In this document: positions 9,088 through 20,877 of the stretch, piece by piece
Numbering within the stretch: position 1 is the stretch's first letter
Layout: each line of letters opens with the position of its first letter
Source of the DNA: Cloeon dipterum
Lineage: Eukaryota > Arthropoda > Insecta > Ephemeroptera > Baetidae
Length of the DNA: 64,000 nucleotides
Direction: 5' to 3'
NCBI RefSeq assembly: GCF_949628265.1
Contig: NC_088787.1
Location: forward strand, 2,036,501-2,100,500
The notes under the pieces: generated by a model
The model's database searches: none
Seen by the model: the letters and a program-made list of their open reading frames with translations, nothing else
Told to the model about the DNA's origin: nothing
Position numbers and translations under genes: made by a program

Positions 9088-11925
9088 TCAGCAGGGTTGT
9101 ACGCCCCCCGAAGTCCTTGACACAGGCGGGCGTTAACTCTGCTGTCCTTTCTTTAAACTTATCCTTTTTTATTAAATTCTCAGCAGAGTTGAACGCGTAA
9201 ACTCTGCTGTTTTTTCTTTTAACTTTCCCTTTTTTTATTAAATTCTCAGCAGAGTGGAGCGCCTCCCGACGTCTTTGGCGTAGGCGGGTGAAAACTCTGC
9301 TGATTTTCTTTTAACTTTCCCTTTTTTATTAAATTCTCAGCAGAGTGGAGCGCCTCCCGACGTCTTTGGCGTAGGCGGGTGAAAACTCTGCTGATTTTCT
9401 TTTAACTTTCCCTTTTTTATTAAATTCTCAGCAGAGTGGAGCGCCTCCCGACGTCTTTGGCGTAGGCGGGTGAAAACTCTGCTGATTTTCTTTTAACTTT
9501 CCCATTTTTATTAAATTCTCAGCAGAGTTGAACGCGTAAACTCTGCTATTTTCCCTTTTAACTTTCCCTTTTTTTATTAAATTCTCAGCAGAGTGGAGCG
9601 CCTCCCGACGTCTTTGGCGTAGGCGGGTGAAAACTCTGCTGATTTTCTTTTAACTTTCCCATTTTTATTAAATTCTCAGCAGAGTTGAACGCGTAAACTC
9701 TGCTATTTTCCCTTTTAACTTTCCCTTTTTTTATTAAATTCTCAGCAGAGTGGAGCGCCTCCCGACGTCTTTGGCGTAGGCGGGTGAAAACTCTGCTGAT
9801 TTTCTTTTAACTTTCCCATTTTTATTAAATTCTCAGCAGAGTTGAACGCGTAAACTCTGCTATTTTCCCTTTTAACTTTCCCTTTTTTTATTAAATTCTC
9901 AGCAGAGTGGAGCGCCCCCCGACGTCTTTGGCGTAGGCGGGTGAAAACTCTGCTGATTTTCTTTTAACTTTCCCATTTTTATTAAATTCTCAGCAGAGTT
10001 GAACGCGTAAACTCTGCTATTTTCCCTTTTAACTTTCCCTTTTTTATTAAATTCTCAGCAGAGTTGAACGCGTAAACTCTGCTGTTTTTTCTTTTAACTT
10101 TCCCTTTTTTTATTAAATTCTCAGCAGAGTGGAGCGCCTCCCGACGTCTTTGGCGTAGGCGGGTGAAAACTCTGCTGATTTTCTTTTAACTTTCCCTTTT
10201 TTATTAAATTCTCAGCAGAGTGGAGCGCCTCCCGACGTCTTTGGCGTAGGCGGGTGAAAACTCTGCTGATTTTCTTTTAACTTTCCCTTTTTTATTAAAT
10301 TCTCAGCAGAGTGGAGCGCCTCCCGACGTCTTTGGCGTAGGCGGGTGAAAACTCTGCTGATTTTCTTTTAACTTTCCCATTTTTATTAAATTCTCAGCAG
10401 AGTGGAGCGCCTCCCGACGTCTTTGGCGTAGGCGGGTGAAAACTCTGCTGATTTTCTTTTAACTTTCCCATTTTTATTAAATTCTCAGCAGAGTTGAACG
10501 CGTAAACTCTGCTATTTTCCCTTTTAACTTTCCCTTTTTTTATTAAATTCTCAGCAGAGTGGAGCGCCCCCCGACGTCTTTGGCGTAGGCGGGTTAAAAC
10601 TCTGCTGATTTTCTTTTAACTTTCCCATTTTTATTAAATTCTCAGCAGAGTTGAACGCGTTAACTCTGCTATTTTCCCTTTTAATTTTCCCTTTTTTATT
10701 AAATTCTCAGCAGAGTTGAAAGCGTAAACTCTGCCCTTTTCCCTTTTAAATGTCCCTTTTTATTAAATTCTCAGCAGAGTGGAGCGCCCCCCGACGTCTT
10801 TGGCGTAGGCGGGTGAAAACTCTGCTGATTTTCTTTTAACTTTCCCTTTTTTTATTAAATTCACAGCAGAGTTGAACGCGTAAACTCTGCTCTTTTCCCT
10901 TTTAAATTTCCCTTTTTTATTTAAATTCTCAGCAGAGTGGAGCGCCCCCCGACGTCTTTGGCGTAGGCGGGTTAAAACTCTGCTGATTTTCTTTTATATT
11001 TCCCTTTTTTATTGAATTCACAGCAGAGTTGAACGCGTAAACTCTGCTCTTTTCCCTTTTAAATTTCCCTTTTTTATTAAATTCTCAGCAGAGTGGAGCG
11101 CCCCCCGACGTCTTTGGCGTAGGCGGGTGAAAACTCTGCTGATTTTCTTTTAACTTTCCCTTTTTAATTAAATTCTCAGCAGAGTTGAACGCGTAAACTC
11201 TGCTTTTTCCCTTTTAAATTTCCCTTTTTTATTAAATTCTCAGCAGAGTGGAGCGCCCCCCGACGTCTTTGGCGTAGGCGGGTGAAAACTCTGCTGATTT
11301 TCTTTTAACTTTCCCTTTTTTATTAAATTCATTGCAGAGTTAAACACGTAAACTCTGCTCTTTTCCCTTTCAACTTTTCCTTTTTTATTAAATTCTCAGC
11401 AGAGTGGAACGCCCCCCGACGTCTTTGGCGTAGACGGGTGAAAACTCTGCTGATTTTCTTTTAACTTTCCCTTTTTTTATTTAAATTCTCAGCAGAGTTA
11501 AACACGTAAACTCTGCTCTTTTCCCTTTCAACTTTTCCTTTTTTATTAAATTTTCAGCAGAGTGGAGCGCCCCCCGACGTCTTTGGCGTAGGCGGGTGAA
11601 AACTCTGCTGATTTTCTTTTAACTTTCCCTTTTTTATTAAATTCATTGCAGAGTTGAACGCGTAAACTCTGCTCTTTTCCCTTTTAACTTTCCCTTTTCA
11701 TTTAAATTCTCAGCAGAGTGGAGCGCCCCCCGACGTCTTTGGCGTAGGCGGGTGAAAACTCTGCTGATTTTCTTTTAACTTTCCCTTTTTTATTAAATTC
11801 CTAGCAGAGTTGAACGCGTAAACTCTGCTCTTTTCCGTTTTAAATTTCCCTTTTTATTTAAATTCTCAGTAGAGTTCAATGCCCCCGGTGTCCTTGGCGC
11901 AGGCGGGCGTAAAACTCTGCTGTTT
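9088..11925. repeat. Tandem array of about 36 short dyads (two unit types)
   Basis: Units of about 91 and 66 bases alternate for much of the array. Every unit has AGCAGAGT and ACTCTGCT as a stem. The short type has a loop of about nine bases (GAACGCGTA). The long type has an inserted loop with the words GAGCGCC, GACGTCTTTGGCG and TAGGCGGGTG, in which CGCCT can pair with AGGCG. Stems are joined by a T-rich linker (TTTTAACTTTCCC, TTTATTAAA). The last unit near 11866 is the most diverged. By eye there are about 20 long and 16 short units. No open frame runs through it. Confidence 0.92.
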
Positions 11926-11936
11926 CCTAATTTTCA

Positions 11937-12117
11937 CACTGCAAGTCAGGGTTGAGAAAATGTCACTGCACTGCATTGAGAAAATCTCCCCTCACCGCAT
12001 GTCACTATTCCTGGGGTGTCGAAGGGGAGTTTTTCGCACCACAGAGCAGTGACATGCGGCGGGGTGAGATTTGCTCACTGCAGCGCAGTGACATTTTCTC
12101 ACCCCTGACTTGCAGTG
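11937..12117. repeat. Imperfect inverted repeat, 70-bp arms
   Basis: Arms 11937-12006 and 12048-12117 face each other around about 41 bases. They begin CACTGCAAGTCAGGG and end CCTGACTTGCAGTG. Within each arm the word CAGTGACAT or ATGTCACTG recurs, giving internal symmetry. It directly adjoins the end of the dyad array. Confidence 0.85.
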
Positions 12118-12189
12118 CATTGCATCACAGGCCCGTCATGTGAGACCTCCAAGTTGAGCGAGATGATGCTCAGTTTTTCCCTGGGCTCG

Positions 12190-12530
12190 CGGGACTCTAC
12201 GTTCACGACCTACCTGGAAGCTTGGAGGTGGGCCAAGGACTGTTTGATTCCTTTTCCGACCTGCCAGATGATCGCCTCGGGAGGCTGTTCCTTGAAGGGC
12301 CACTCGCCACACAGCAGCCCATACCACACGGTTCTGCAGGTAATCAGAATTTTAAAAAAGAAAATTTTTAAATTTTAAGCTGGGACGTAGCCGAAGGCGT
12401 TAATTTCGGAGGCCTTGTTGAAGGGCAGGTCGTCGTTGTCCGAGGAGCGGAGGCTCCTGATGATTTCTGGTGATAGGTATAGCACAGCTAGCCAGGTGGA
12501 ATGATCAATCCGGAACATATCCTGCTCGAC
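12190..12530 (-). pseudogene. Kinase suppressor of Ras (KSR) kinase-domain fragment
   Basis: Two minus-strand blocks read as kinase sequence. The upstream block (about 12530-12395) gives YLSPEIIRSLRS and NKASEINAFGY, the activation-segment APE-like motif with the DVxAxG equivalent. The downstream block (about 12340-12192) gives TVWYGLLCGEWPFKEQPPEA and then IIWQVGKGIKQSL. The combination EWPFKxQPxEAIIWQ is distinctive of KSR pseudokinases, which scaffold RAF and MEK in the Ras pathway. Phase does not fit across the presumed intron, and the rest of the kinase and all of the N-terminus are absent, so this is a relic. Confidence 0.75.
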
Positions 12531-13036
12531 AAAGAGGAATAATAAAATCAAGAGAAAAAGGCAAAGGATATTTTTGAGTAAAAGAACTCCATTTTTTAAA
12601 AAAATTAAGTCAGTCTAACAATAATTTCGACCCAAAATTTGAATTTTTCATGGTCAGAAACATATAAAACGACACAAAGATCACATATCTTGAACGGTAT
12701 CATAATTTTAAAACCTTCAGGGTCACGTCAGGGTCAGAATTGCAACTCAGGGTTGAAAACGGGATTTTTGAAGGGAAAGGGATCTTTTACCTGCCATTTG
12801 TTAAACGTTCAAAACGCACTTAAATATTGCAGGAATTTAAAAAGGAGGCGTGTGATCAGGCGCAGTTCGCCAAAATCTTTAATAGGGGGCGTGGCTGGTC
12901 AAAAACCCGCGAATATTTGAAATTTTCCTTCCTTACCCGAGATTTTATCGGTGAAACCATGACAAATTTCCCGATTAATCAGTTTAAAAGCAAATAATTG
13001 TCATATACTAGCAAATTTATTACCTTTACTCTCCTT
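12531..13036. other. Non-coding stretch, nothing recognised
   Basis: AT-rich DNA with no convincing exon, RNA gene or repeat found by eye. Confidence 0.5.
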
Positions 13037-13625
13037 AGGACAGGTGACTGCGACTGGCGACGAGTAGCACCGGCGGTAAACCAAATCGTCTATTCGATAC
13101 CGGTACCGGCGGTGAAAATTTTGAAACCATCGAGATATTTTTTCATTTCTTTTGTATAAAACTCTCAAATCTCATTTAAACGTCAAATTTTTAACATAAT
13201 TCTAACAAACTTAAATGATTTGACGCGTTTTATTTTCGGAAATTCTTGTAAGAAACTTCTATGGTACCGGTTATAGAACCGGTACAAGAACAGAAAAAAC
13301 GAATATCGGAATTAATGGGAATAGTAGCGGAGTGTAAACTTCAGCTTTTCTTCTTTCTTTTGAGCTGTTATTTTCAGATTTTAATGCATTTAAATATTTG
13401 TAAATTTTAAACAGCATTTCAGACCAATTTAGTCTGTATTTTATTGTTCGCAAATAGCTAAATTGTTAAAAAAAATCTTATCTCCTTAATATACCTACCC
13501 CCCACAGTTAGATCCCTCTGGCGCCACTCGTCAGCTGGGCTAGTATAGGTCACTCGCGCTCTGCTCCATTAGTCCATTGCTCGTGTGAGATTCTTTTTCT
13601 GGTTGTGAGCCATCCGTCAGTGCCT
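13037..13625 (+). promoter_or_regulatory. Copy of the BTB-module promoter in front of LRR gene B
   Basis: This sequence aligns with 3785-4380 over about 590 bases, sharing GACTGGCGACGAG, GATACCGGTACCGGCGGTGA, the run to GAACCGGTACAAGAACAG and the TTGTGAGCCATCCG end. It stops at about 13625, where homology to the 5' untranslated exon of LRR gene D (TCTCATCAAAATCTTCAC) begins. Gene B therefore appears to have exchanged its family promoter for one from the BTB module. Confidence 0.65.
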
Positions 13626-13978
13626 ATCTCATCAAAATCTTCACAATCAAGGTGAGTAAAGCTGCCTGTAACGTAAATTAGGAATTATTTATTGCTCTGT
13701 TTGTTGGAAATTCCGAGAAATGGCTACTGCAGGCAAGATTTAGTAGGAATTCTTCTAATCTACCACGATTTGAGAATATCTTACTGCACACACGCATACG
13801 AGCAGTGTCTGTTGTCTGCATTTCCATAACACGCAATTTCTTCAGCTCAAGCATTTTTCATTCCAGGCTTAGATATTGTCCTGCAACTCACAACGTGTGA
13901 AAATAATGAACCCTTTTGATAAATGATTCCTTTAGTGACAATGACAAATGAAATTAATCTCCACAGGTTGGACACAAG

Positions 13979-15623
13979 ATGGAGTTCGCTGCACTGCAAA
14001 AGAGATCCAAGTGCCTGATGCAAAAATCAAAGAAAATGAAGGATTTGGCGATGGAGACTGTCATAACGAACTTGTCTCGATACATTGAATTAAAGGGAGT
14101 TAACTCCATCCAATCCAAATTGTGTAAGCACACGGCATTTCGCAATATTAAGAACAAAGGAATAAAAAGAGTTTTCTGTTTCAGCCCCAGAGATGAGCGA
14201 CGTCGTGCTGCAGGAGCTGCTCAGGACAAGGCGTCCTGGACAAATAGAAACAATTGAAGAGTTCATGAGCATCAAGCGGTCTGTGTTGGCTTTGATGAAC
14301 ACCGGGACAAAGAAACTTGATTTGGATGTCCTCATGTCTTTTTATCCTCGTGATCAAAATTCCGCGTACGAATTAAACGAGGTAAAAAAGGTAAAACACC
14401 CAAATTTCGTTTCTTGAAAAGGATTTCTTTTATAGGTCTTGATGATGGTCTCTATTGCTGCTCTCAACATCTGGCATTTGAAAATAAACATTACGGAGAT
14501 CAAGCAATGTTTCGCCAATGATGCTTATAAAAAGTCGATTATGAGTCATCTAAAATCTCTGAATGAATTGAGAATCGTAGAGATAGAGGGACGCACTTAT
14601 GATAAGAAGGATTTGTCCCTGTTTTGCAGAGAACTGTCCAATTTACAGGCTCTTAGCGCGAAATCCTTTGCCGATGATAACATGACTAAGGTTGAAATCG
14701 TACAAACGTTTGGACATCTTCGTCTTCTCGAATGCTCTGCTGCATCGTGGTACGCGAAAAACAAAATTTGGAAAGTTCTACCTCATCTGGACATCGTCAA
14801 TGACGTCAAGAAATACGGTCTCACGTTGGAAGACTTTCTTGACGACGACCAATCTCCAAGAACGCGAAAAATTTTTTCCCGTGACGGGAACTTGGACAAA
14901 TCTACAAATATTGATCTCTCCAGCATCCGGCATCTAGAGGTATTTTCCACTTCATTTAACTTCGTCAAGTTTGCTAATATTTCCATCTTCTAGATAATCG
15001 ATTTCTCCGGTTCGTGGATCAAAGATATGGAAACACTGAATGCTAGCACACTCGAGGGTCTGACCCTCAATTTGAGGTCGTCGGAAGATTCAATTGACCC
15101 TTTTTTGCTCAAGTTTGGGTCAAACTTGCGAAAGCTCTTTTTGATTGAAAAAACAAATCAATCTCCGAGTATTCAACTGAACCGAATCTCAGAGCTGTGT
15201 CCCAGGTTGGAAGCACTGCATCTGAAGTTTGTTAAGGTCGATGGAAAGAACTGCAAACAAACCATCTTCAGCCGATTGACGGAATTAAATTTGAGTTGCG
15301 TTAAAGCGTGAGTATAGATTTTTCTGGTGTAGTCTGAAAATTGTATAATTTTTTTCAGCTTGAATGTTGATAAATTTCTTTCCACCATCCTACAATCCAC
15401 ACCAAATCTTACAAAGTTGTATTTATTTGGCCAAAATATCAACCTTGAGGATATGCGGGAGGTGAAGAGTTTGATGATCGAAAAGAAAATCCTGAGATCT
15501 TTGAAGTCTCTTCACTGGGAGTTGATATATTCATGCATTCCAGAAGGCATAGCTCACGAAATTTCAAACATTTTGATGAATATAACAACAGTTATTCCCA
15601 ATTTGGACCTTTCTTTTGAATGA
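13979..15623 (+). CDS. F-box/LRR-like gene B
   Basis: Complete gene. A 5' untranslated exon ends at 13651 (AATCAAG-GTGAGT). Coding exons are 13979-14123, 14185-14381, 14436-14939, 14994-15307 and 15359-15623, giving 474 residues with all phases consistent. The start MEFAALQK follows an acceptor at 13966. Residues 50-70 (PEMSDVVLQELLR) look like a worn F-box helix. The rest is LRR-like (LKSLNELRIVEI, ELSNLQALS, LPHLDIV, CPRLEALHL, TPNLTKLYLF). The poly(A) signal is AATAAA at 15796. No membrane segment is seen. The role is unknown; ubiquitin-ligase adaptor is inferred from the LRR style only. Its upstream DNA differs from that of its sisters. Confidence 0.85.
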
Positions 15624-16863
15624 AGTTCTCTTTTTGAAGATGATTACACGAAGACTTTGACTCTGACTTTGTCTCACATGGCATTTCAAACTTTATGGAG
15701 TTCTGAAGGATACCTACACTTGCATGTATGATGAAATTAGTAGATTCCAATATTAGTAGATTTCCAAAATCTCGTCTGTATCGAATATTCTTTAGAATAA
15801 ACATAGATTTCAAACTTTAAAAAATTGTGTCACATGTTTTGAGATTGTCCAATAAGTATCGTGATGCGTGCTTGTATTGTTCCACAAAACCTAAAAACTT
15901 TTGATATACCAATATTCATCGGCTAAAGCTTTTAATTTTTAAAACGTATTTCTCTGATCTTTGTGCTATGCAAATTGTTCATTATATTTTATTTACAAGA
16001 AAAATTGGTCGTCAAAGGATTTTATAACGGAACCGAATTTTCAAATTTTGATTTTTTTCTCGCAGATCCGATACGGGCGCTCAAGCGTGAAGCACTTGAT
16101 CTGTTTATTACAGGATATGGTTTCCAAGGCTGCCACAGCCCACAAACTGGAGCTGATATCTGTGCACTGATAAAGGCCACAAGGGTGACGGCCTAGACGA
16201 TTCTTTTTATTCAAATGCGAGGCACGTGATTGAGATTGTTTTTCTTTTGAGAGGGTAATAAAGGCGGGGTCGTTTGTACAAGGAAATTTAATATCATGTT
16301 AAAAAATCCAGTTTTTAAGAATTCTAAATTAATCACATCACAGATCACACCGCACATTTCCCAAACTGGACAGCTCAATAGAAAGTATAAGAAATGCAAG
16401 AGTAGCGTTCAATACTTCGCATCGACTTGGTCCGTCAGTTATGTCTGTTCAACCCTTTAGTATGTCCAATACGCAACAGCAATAAATAGAGGATATTCTA
16501 CATGGGACAAACAGCCAAATTAAAACTTCTTGCTTCTGGTTCATTCGTAAATATTTCTTTTTTTTTGTTGGTAAAAAATTATTTAGAGAAAAATTACATT
16601 GTCATTGGAGATTTTTGATATAAATTACGGTTCTCAGACAAGGCGAAGTCTGGAATCAATGGGTAATAACCTGAAGAGATAGAATTTGAATTTTCGGGAT
16701 TATATGCCATTTTGCGGCAGTCAATTCAAGTGTGTATAGAGTTATCTTATAGGTTCGTTTTTCGTTTTAGGACTTCCAACTTAAAATATATTTAAATTTC
16801 TTATGTAACTGCACATAAGGTATTCACAAAAACGAACGCTATTATTCGATTTGAATTGTCCAT
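15624..16863. other. Convergent 3' flanks of LRR genes B and C
   Basis: Bases 15830-16195 occur again at 22735-23110 behind gene D (shared words GTATCGTGATGCGTGCTTGT and CGATACGGGCGCTCAAGCG), so a 3' flank was duplicated with the gene. The remaining 16200-16860 shows no gene or repeat that I can recognise. Confidence 0.7.
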
Positions 16864-18641
16864 TTATTTATACAAATTAAGAATCTCGAAGAGATTTCTG
16901 TCAGCAGCCATTGTGTTATGTAAAGTACTGAAATTTGGCCGAAATGACCAAGTTTCGACACTGATGCCGATGTCGTCGACAGAAAACTTCATTTTTCTTA
17001 ATTCTGAGAGATTTGCGGACGCGTTCTTCAAAATTGTTGATACGTCCTTGAACACAAATCCTGGTACGTAATTAGATATTCCCCAGTGGAGAGACTGCAA
17101 CGAACTCAGGATCTTCTTTTCCATGATCAATTTCTTGACTTGCTGCACGTCATTCATGTAGCAGGTCCTAACTTTCAGTTCAAGCTTTCGCAGATTCGGA
17201 AGCAAGGAAAATACAGCAGTTAAGCTTCCATTTATCCTGCGTAATGTCATTTGAAATTAAAAATAAGAAAATCTCTACCATGCTAAAATGCTCACATATC
17301 AACATCCTCCGTAAATAATTCTTTGAGTTGGCTGAAGTCGGCGTGTTCGGTGGCACTTCCAGTGACCTGTACTGATGTCAAACTGAGAACTTCCAACATG
17401 GGGCATAGTTCGGAAATGCGGTTCAGTTCGACGCTTTGCCATTCCTGTCCTCTTATGGTAAGCCATCGAAGGTTTGCTCCAAATCGGAGCAAGATGGCTT
17501 CAAATGTGTCTTGACTTTTCAACATGATGAGGATCAGGCCCTCAAGTGTCGTCGGCAGCTTTGGAGTCTTCTTCAATTCATCCCACTTTCTTTCATCACA
17601 AAGGAACTAAAAGTTTATCTGGAGTGATAAAAAATATACACAGAGAATAATTATTCAATACCTGGATGTATTTGATGCTGGAAAAATCTGCAGAGACATT
17701 CGATCCGGAAATGATTGTCTCATAATTGAGATATTTACGCCCTCTTGGTAAATTTTCCTCTTCAAGGAAATCTTCCAAAGTAAGGCCGTTTGGTAAGTTG
17801 AATTCGAGGATATCCAGATTAGGCAGCACCTCCGAAATCTTTTCCCTTTCCTTCCCCGACAAAGAAAGAATATGAAGCAGTCTTAGATTCCCAAATGATA
17901 ATCTGACATCCTCCTGAGACATATTGGTTTCTTCAAATGTAGTACCTGGAGCGCTAAGAACCCGTAAATTGGGAAGTTCTCTGCACAATAGCGCAAAGCC
18001 CATTTCATAGCCAAGGTATCCGACAAGCTCTAAGATTGTAAGTTCCTTCATAGAGCTTAGAAATCCTAAGCATGCACTCTGGAATTCGGTGCTGTCCAAG
18101 CACACTGTAGTGTGGTAAGTGTTCATTTTTAACTGCCATACGTCTGGGGCGGCAATCGAAGCCCTCTTCAGAACCTAAAGTTATAATCCAGTTTGCATAA
18201 TGAAATCAACCTTAGATTTTATGCGATTTACCTCTAAGAACTCTTGCACGGCATTGTAATTTCTCGGGTAATTTGACATGAGGACATCCAAATCAAGTTT
18301 TTCGGTCCTCGTGTTGATCAGTGCAAACACGGCCTGCACAATTATGGGGAAATCCACCATGGTATGGATTCTTTTAGGACGCATGTTCTTCAGCAACTCT
18401 TCCAGCACGTAGTTTCTCATCTCTGGTGCTGAAAGAGAAAAGGAAAGCATTCGAATTTTGTGTTTTTAATGATTTCAAATTCCTTGTTCATACACAACTC
18501 AGATTTGATGTAATCTATTTGTGCTTCATCTTGTATGTATGCATCTAAGTTTTTCAGGATGGTGTTCATCGTCCAATCCTTAAACTTATTTAATCTATTC
18601 AACCGCCACTTGGTTTTCTCTAGATGAGTAGCGTCTTCCAT
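16864..18641 (-). CDS. F-box/LRR-like gene C
   Basis: Complete family member on the minus strand. Exons are 18641-18494, 18428-18232, 18174-17662, 17618-17296 and 17236-16864, giving 517 residues with consistent phases. It starts MEDATHLEK. The F-box-like helix reads PEMRNYVLEELLK, and LRR-type segments include MKELTILELVGY, LPNLRVLS, LPNLDILEF, CPMLEVLSL and LPNLRKLELK. It keeps the five-coding-exon plan of genes B and D but is clearly more diverged. It is convergent with B and divergent from D. The function is unknown, as for B. Confidence 0.85.
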
Positions 18642-19178
18642 CCTGCATTCGACCTGTTTGGCGCGAATTTTTTAAATTTGTAATGAAATGAATTTATATC
18701 GTGAGGTTCGATTATTTTAATGTAATGAACAAGATGCAATTATGTGATGCTGGACAACAGCACAGGCATCAAAATCTCTTTGTACAGCCATCTTCCTCGC
18801 AAAGGTTCTCATATAACCAGCATGCACGAACCAATTTCGGATTTACTCACCTTGTTTCGAGGATTTTGTCTTGCTGAGAGATACACTTGTGTTTCTTTGC
18901 TTCACTCCGCTATCATATGGTTATGGTTAGATATAAACACGTGTTTTGATATCGATTATCGATGATATTATATACTGACAATTATATCGACAATATTTAA
19001 ATGTGAAATTGCTTACAACGCTGTTACTTGTGGTGGATTACGGCAACGCAACCTTGAGAGAAAATTGCAACTCTAGACATATTTTTAACTTTGTACAATG
19101 TAGCATGTTCGAGTCGAAAAACAATGCCGTAACACGCTTCATTACCTGGCAATATTTTGAAAAGATTTACTCGAAAAG

Positions 19179-19186
19179 TATCGATA
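19179..19186. promoter_or_regulatory. TATCGATA octamer (DREF-type site)
   Basis: This is a perfect palindromic TATCGATA in the C-D divergent region. In Drosophila this octamer (DRE) binds DREF at promoters of broadly expressed genes. Use in this organism is inferred. Further ATCGAT words lie at 18951-18963. Confidence 0.5.
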
Positions 19187-19499
19187 TTTCAAAACATTGT
19201 TGCATAACAGAGCAGTGAGAAGAGCGCCACTCCGTGACTAGTGTTAGAATAAGAAACTACGAGCAACGACCTTTCAAAGCAGTGAGGCCAGCGCCACTTC
19301 ATGGATTGTGTTCGGAGAAAAAACTACTAAATTGGCGTCATGAGCAGCTATGATGACAATAAATAAATTCAGCATAAATTGAAAGAACGGAAAAGAAATC
19401 TGAACTGTTCACCTCATTGCGGAGCAGATTTTTCCACTTTAAAGATCATTATTTTATGATATTTAAAGAGATAACCACGACATATCCAGCAATAATAAT

Positions 19500-19721
19500 T
19501 CTACTCGGTTTGCGGAATCTCAAGTGGCTCTCGACGATGAATTATTGAGAATGGTCCAGGACTTATTAATTGTCTACAAGAAACTTTGTTCAAATGATCT
19601 TGCCTGGGCCATTCATGCCGTTGGAGAAAATAAAGAGAAAAAAATCGTATCGGTCAGAGCGGCAACGAGTCCTCTTTGGGACCCGTCAGGAGCAGCATCA
19701 GATCTGCAAGCCATGGGTTAA
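19500..19721 (+). pseudogene. C-terminal coding fragment of an unrecognised protein, copy 1
   Basis: An open stretch reads STRFAESQVALDDELLRM, then VYKKLCSNDLAWAI, and ends SGAASDLQAMG-stop at 19721. It recurs at about 23157-23330 with the same frame and the same stop codon. The 15-base length difference between the copies is a multiple of three. That conservation suggests a once-functional 3' exon carried along with the LRR duplications. I cannot name the parent protein. Confidence 0.45.
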
Positions 19722-20222
19722 AGGATTGCAGAGCGCTAATTAAATTTTCTGGTTACACTGTGCTCTATAAATTTGGAATTAAATGTCAAAACCATGATTC
19801 CCAACGCCCAACAAATATTCCTAAACATATTTGTTATTTTAGAATTGAACGAAATAAAAATAAATTTTGGTGCCAAACAAAAGATAGTCTCGACCCAAAT
19901 TGAATTTCCCGCTAATATTAATGTCATCAGCTGCTCATGACGACAATCAAGTAGTTTCTAATACGAACACAAACCCATGAAGTGGCGCTGATCTCACTGC
20001 TTTGAAAGGTAGTAGAGCAAGTGTTGCACTGTTGGTATTTTCCAATCCTATCACCATTCACGGAGTGGCGCTCTTCTCACTGCTCTGTTCTGGGAGCGGA
20101 TCACGGCAACGCAACCTTGAGAAAAAATGGCAACGCTGGGCATAAGGCAAGCATTGCACAGCGTTTCAAGGTCGAGCTAAAAAACGGTGCCGTGATCCGC
20201 CCCCTGGTCCGATGCATGGGAT

Positions 20223-20230
20223 TATCGATA
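20223..20230. promoter_or_regulatory. TATCGATA octamer (DREF-type site), gene D side
   Basis: This second perfect TATCGATA lies upstream of gene D, with a further ATCGATAT at 20424. Its placement mirrors the site on the gene C side. Confidence 0.5.
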
Positions 20231-20877
20231 CTTATCGAGTATATCATTTAATAATATTGCTAGATTATGGGGCAGACTATGGCACTGTTTTTGGCTAGGC
20301 TGTAAAATGCCCAATTGCCCAGCGTTGCCATTTTCTTTCATGTGTGTGTTACCGTAATTCACCTCAAGTAACAGCGTTGCATGCAATTTTTGTAGATATA
20401 TCGAAAATATTGTGAGTAATATCATCGATATTTAATATCGACTTCTATGAGGCATTATTTCAAAACACATGTGTTTACCTCGAACCGCAAGGCAGCCGAG
20501 AGAAGCAAAGAAATAATTACTGTGCATCTCTCATCAAAATCTTCACAATCAAGGTGAGTAAAGCTGCCTGTAACGTATATTAGGAATTATTTAGTGTTCC
20601 GTATGTTGGAAATGCCGAGAAATGGCTACTGCAGGCAAGATTTAGTATTAATTCTTCTAATCTACCCCGATTTGAGAATATCTTATGGCACACGCATACG
20701 AGCAGTGTCTGTTGTCTGCATTTCCATATCAAGCAATTTCTTAAGCTCAAGCATTTTTCATTCCAGGCTAAGATATTGTCCTGCATCTCACAACGTGTGA
20801 AAATAACTAACCCTTTTGATAATATTTCTTTTAGTGACGATGAGAAATAAAATTAATCTCCACAGGTTGGACACAAG

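Larger units (their letters stand above)
18642..20540. promoter_or_regulatory. Divergent promoter region of LRR genes C and D with nested inverted repeats
   Basis: Sequence upstream of C (about 18905-19080) is an inverted copy of sequence upstream of D (about 20285-20500), sharing AACACGTGTTTTGA-like, ATCGATGATATTA and CAACGCTGTTACTTG blocks. Inside these, 19202-19345 is inverted relative to 19925-20090 (shared GAGTGGCGCTCTTCTCACTG). The arrangement implies that C and D arose by an inverted duplication that carried the promoter along. Confidence 0.7.

Noticed and set aside
9088-11925. CRISPR-like array
   Set aside because: The whole unit repeats with only loop-size variants; there are no unique spacers, and the surroundings are eukaryotic.
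13979-15623. Confident F-box call for the LRR genes
   Set aside because: Only a worn helix (VVLQELLR) is seen near residue 55; the usual LPxE and tryptophan positions are not clear, so the calls stay F-box/LRR-like.
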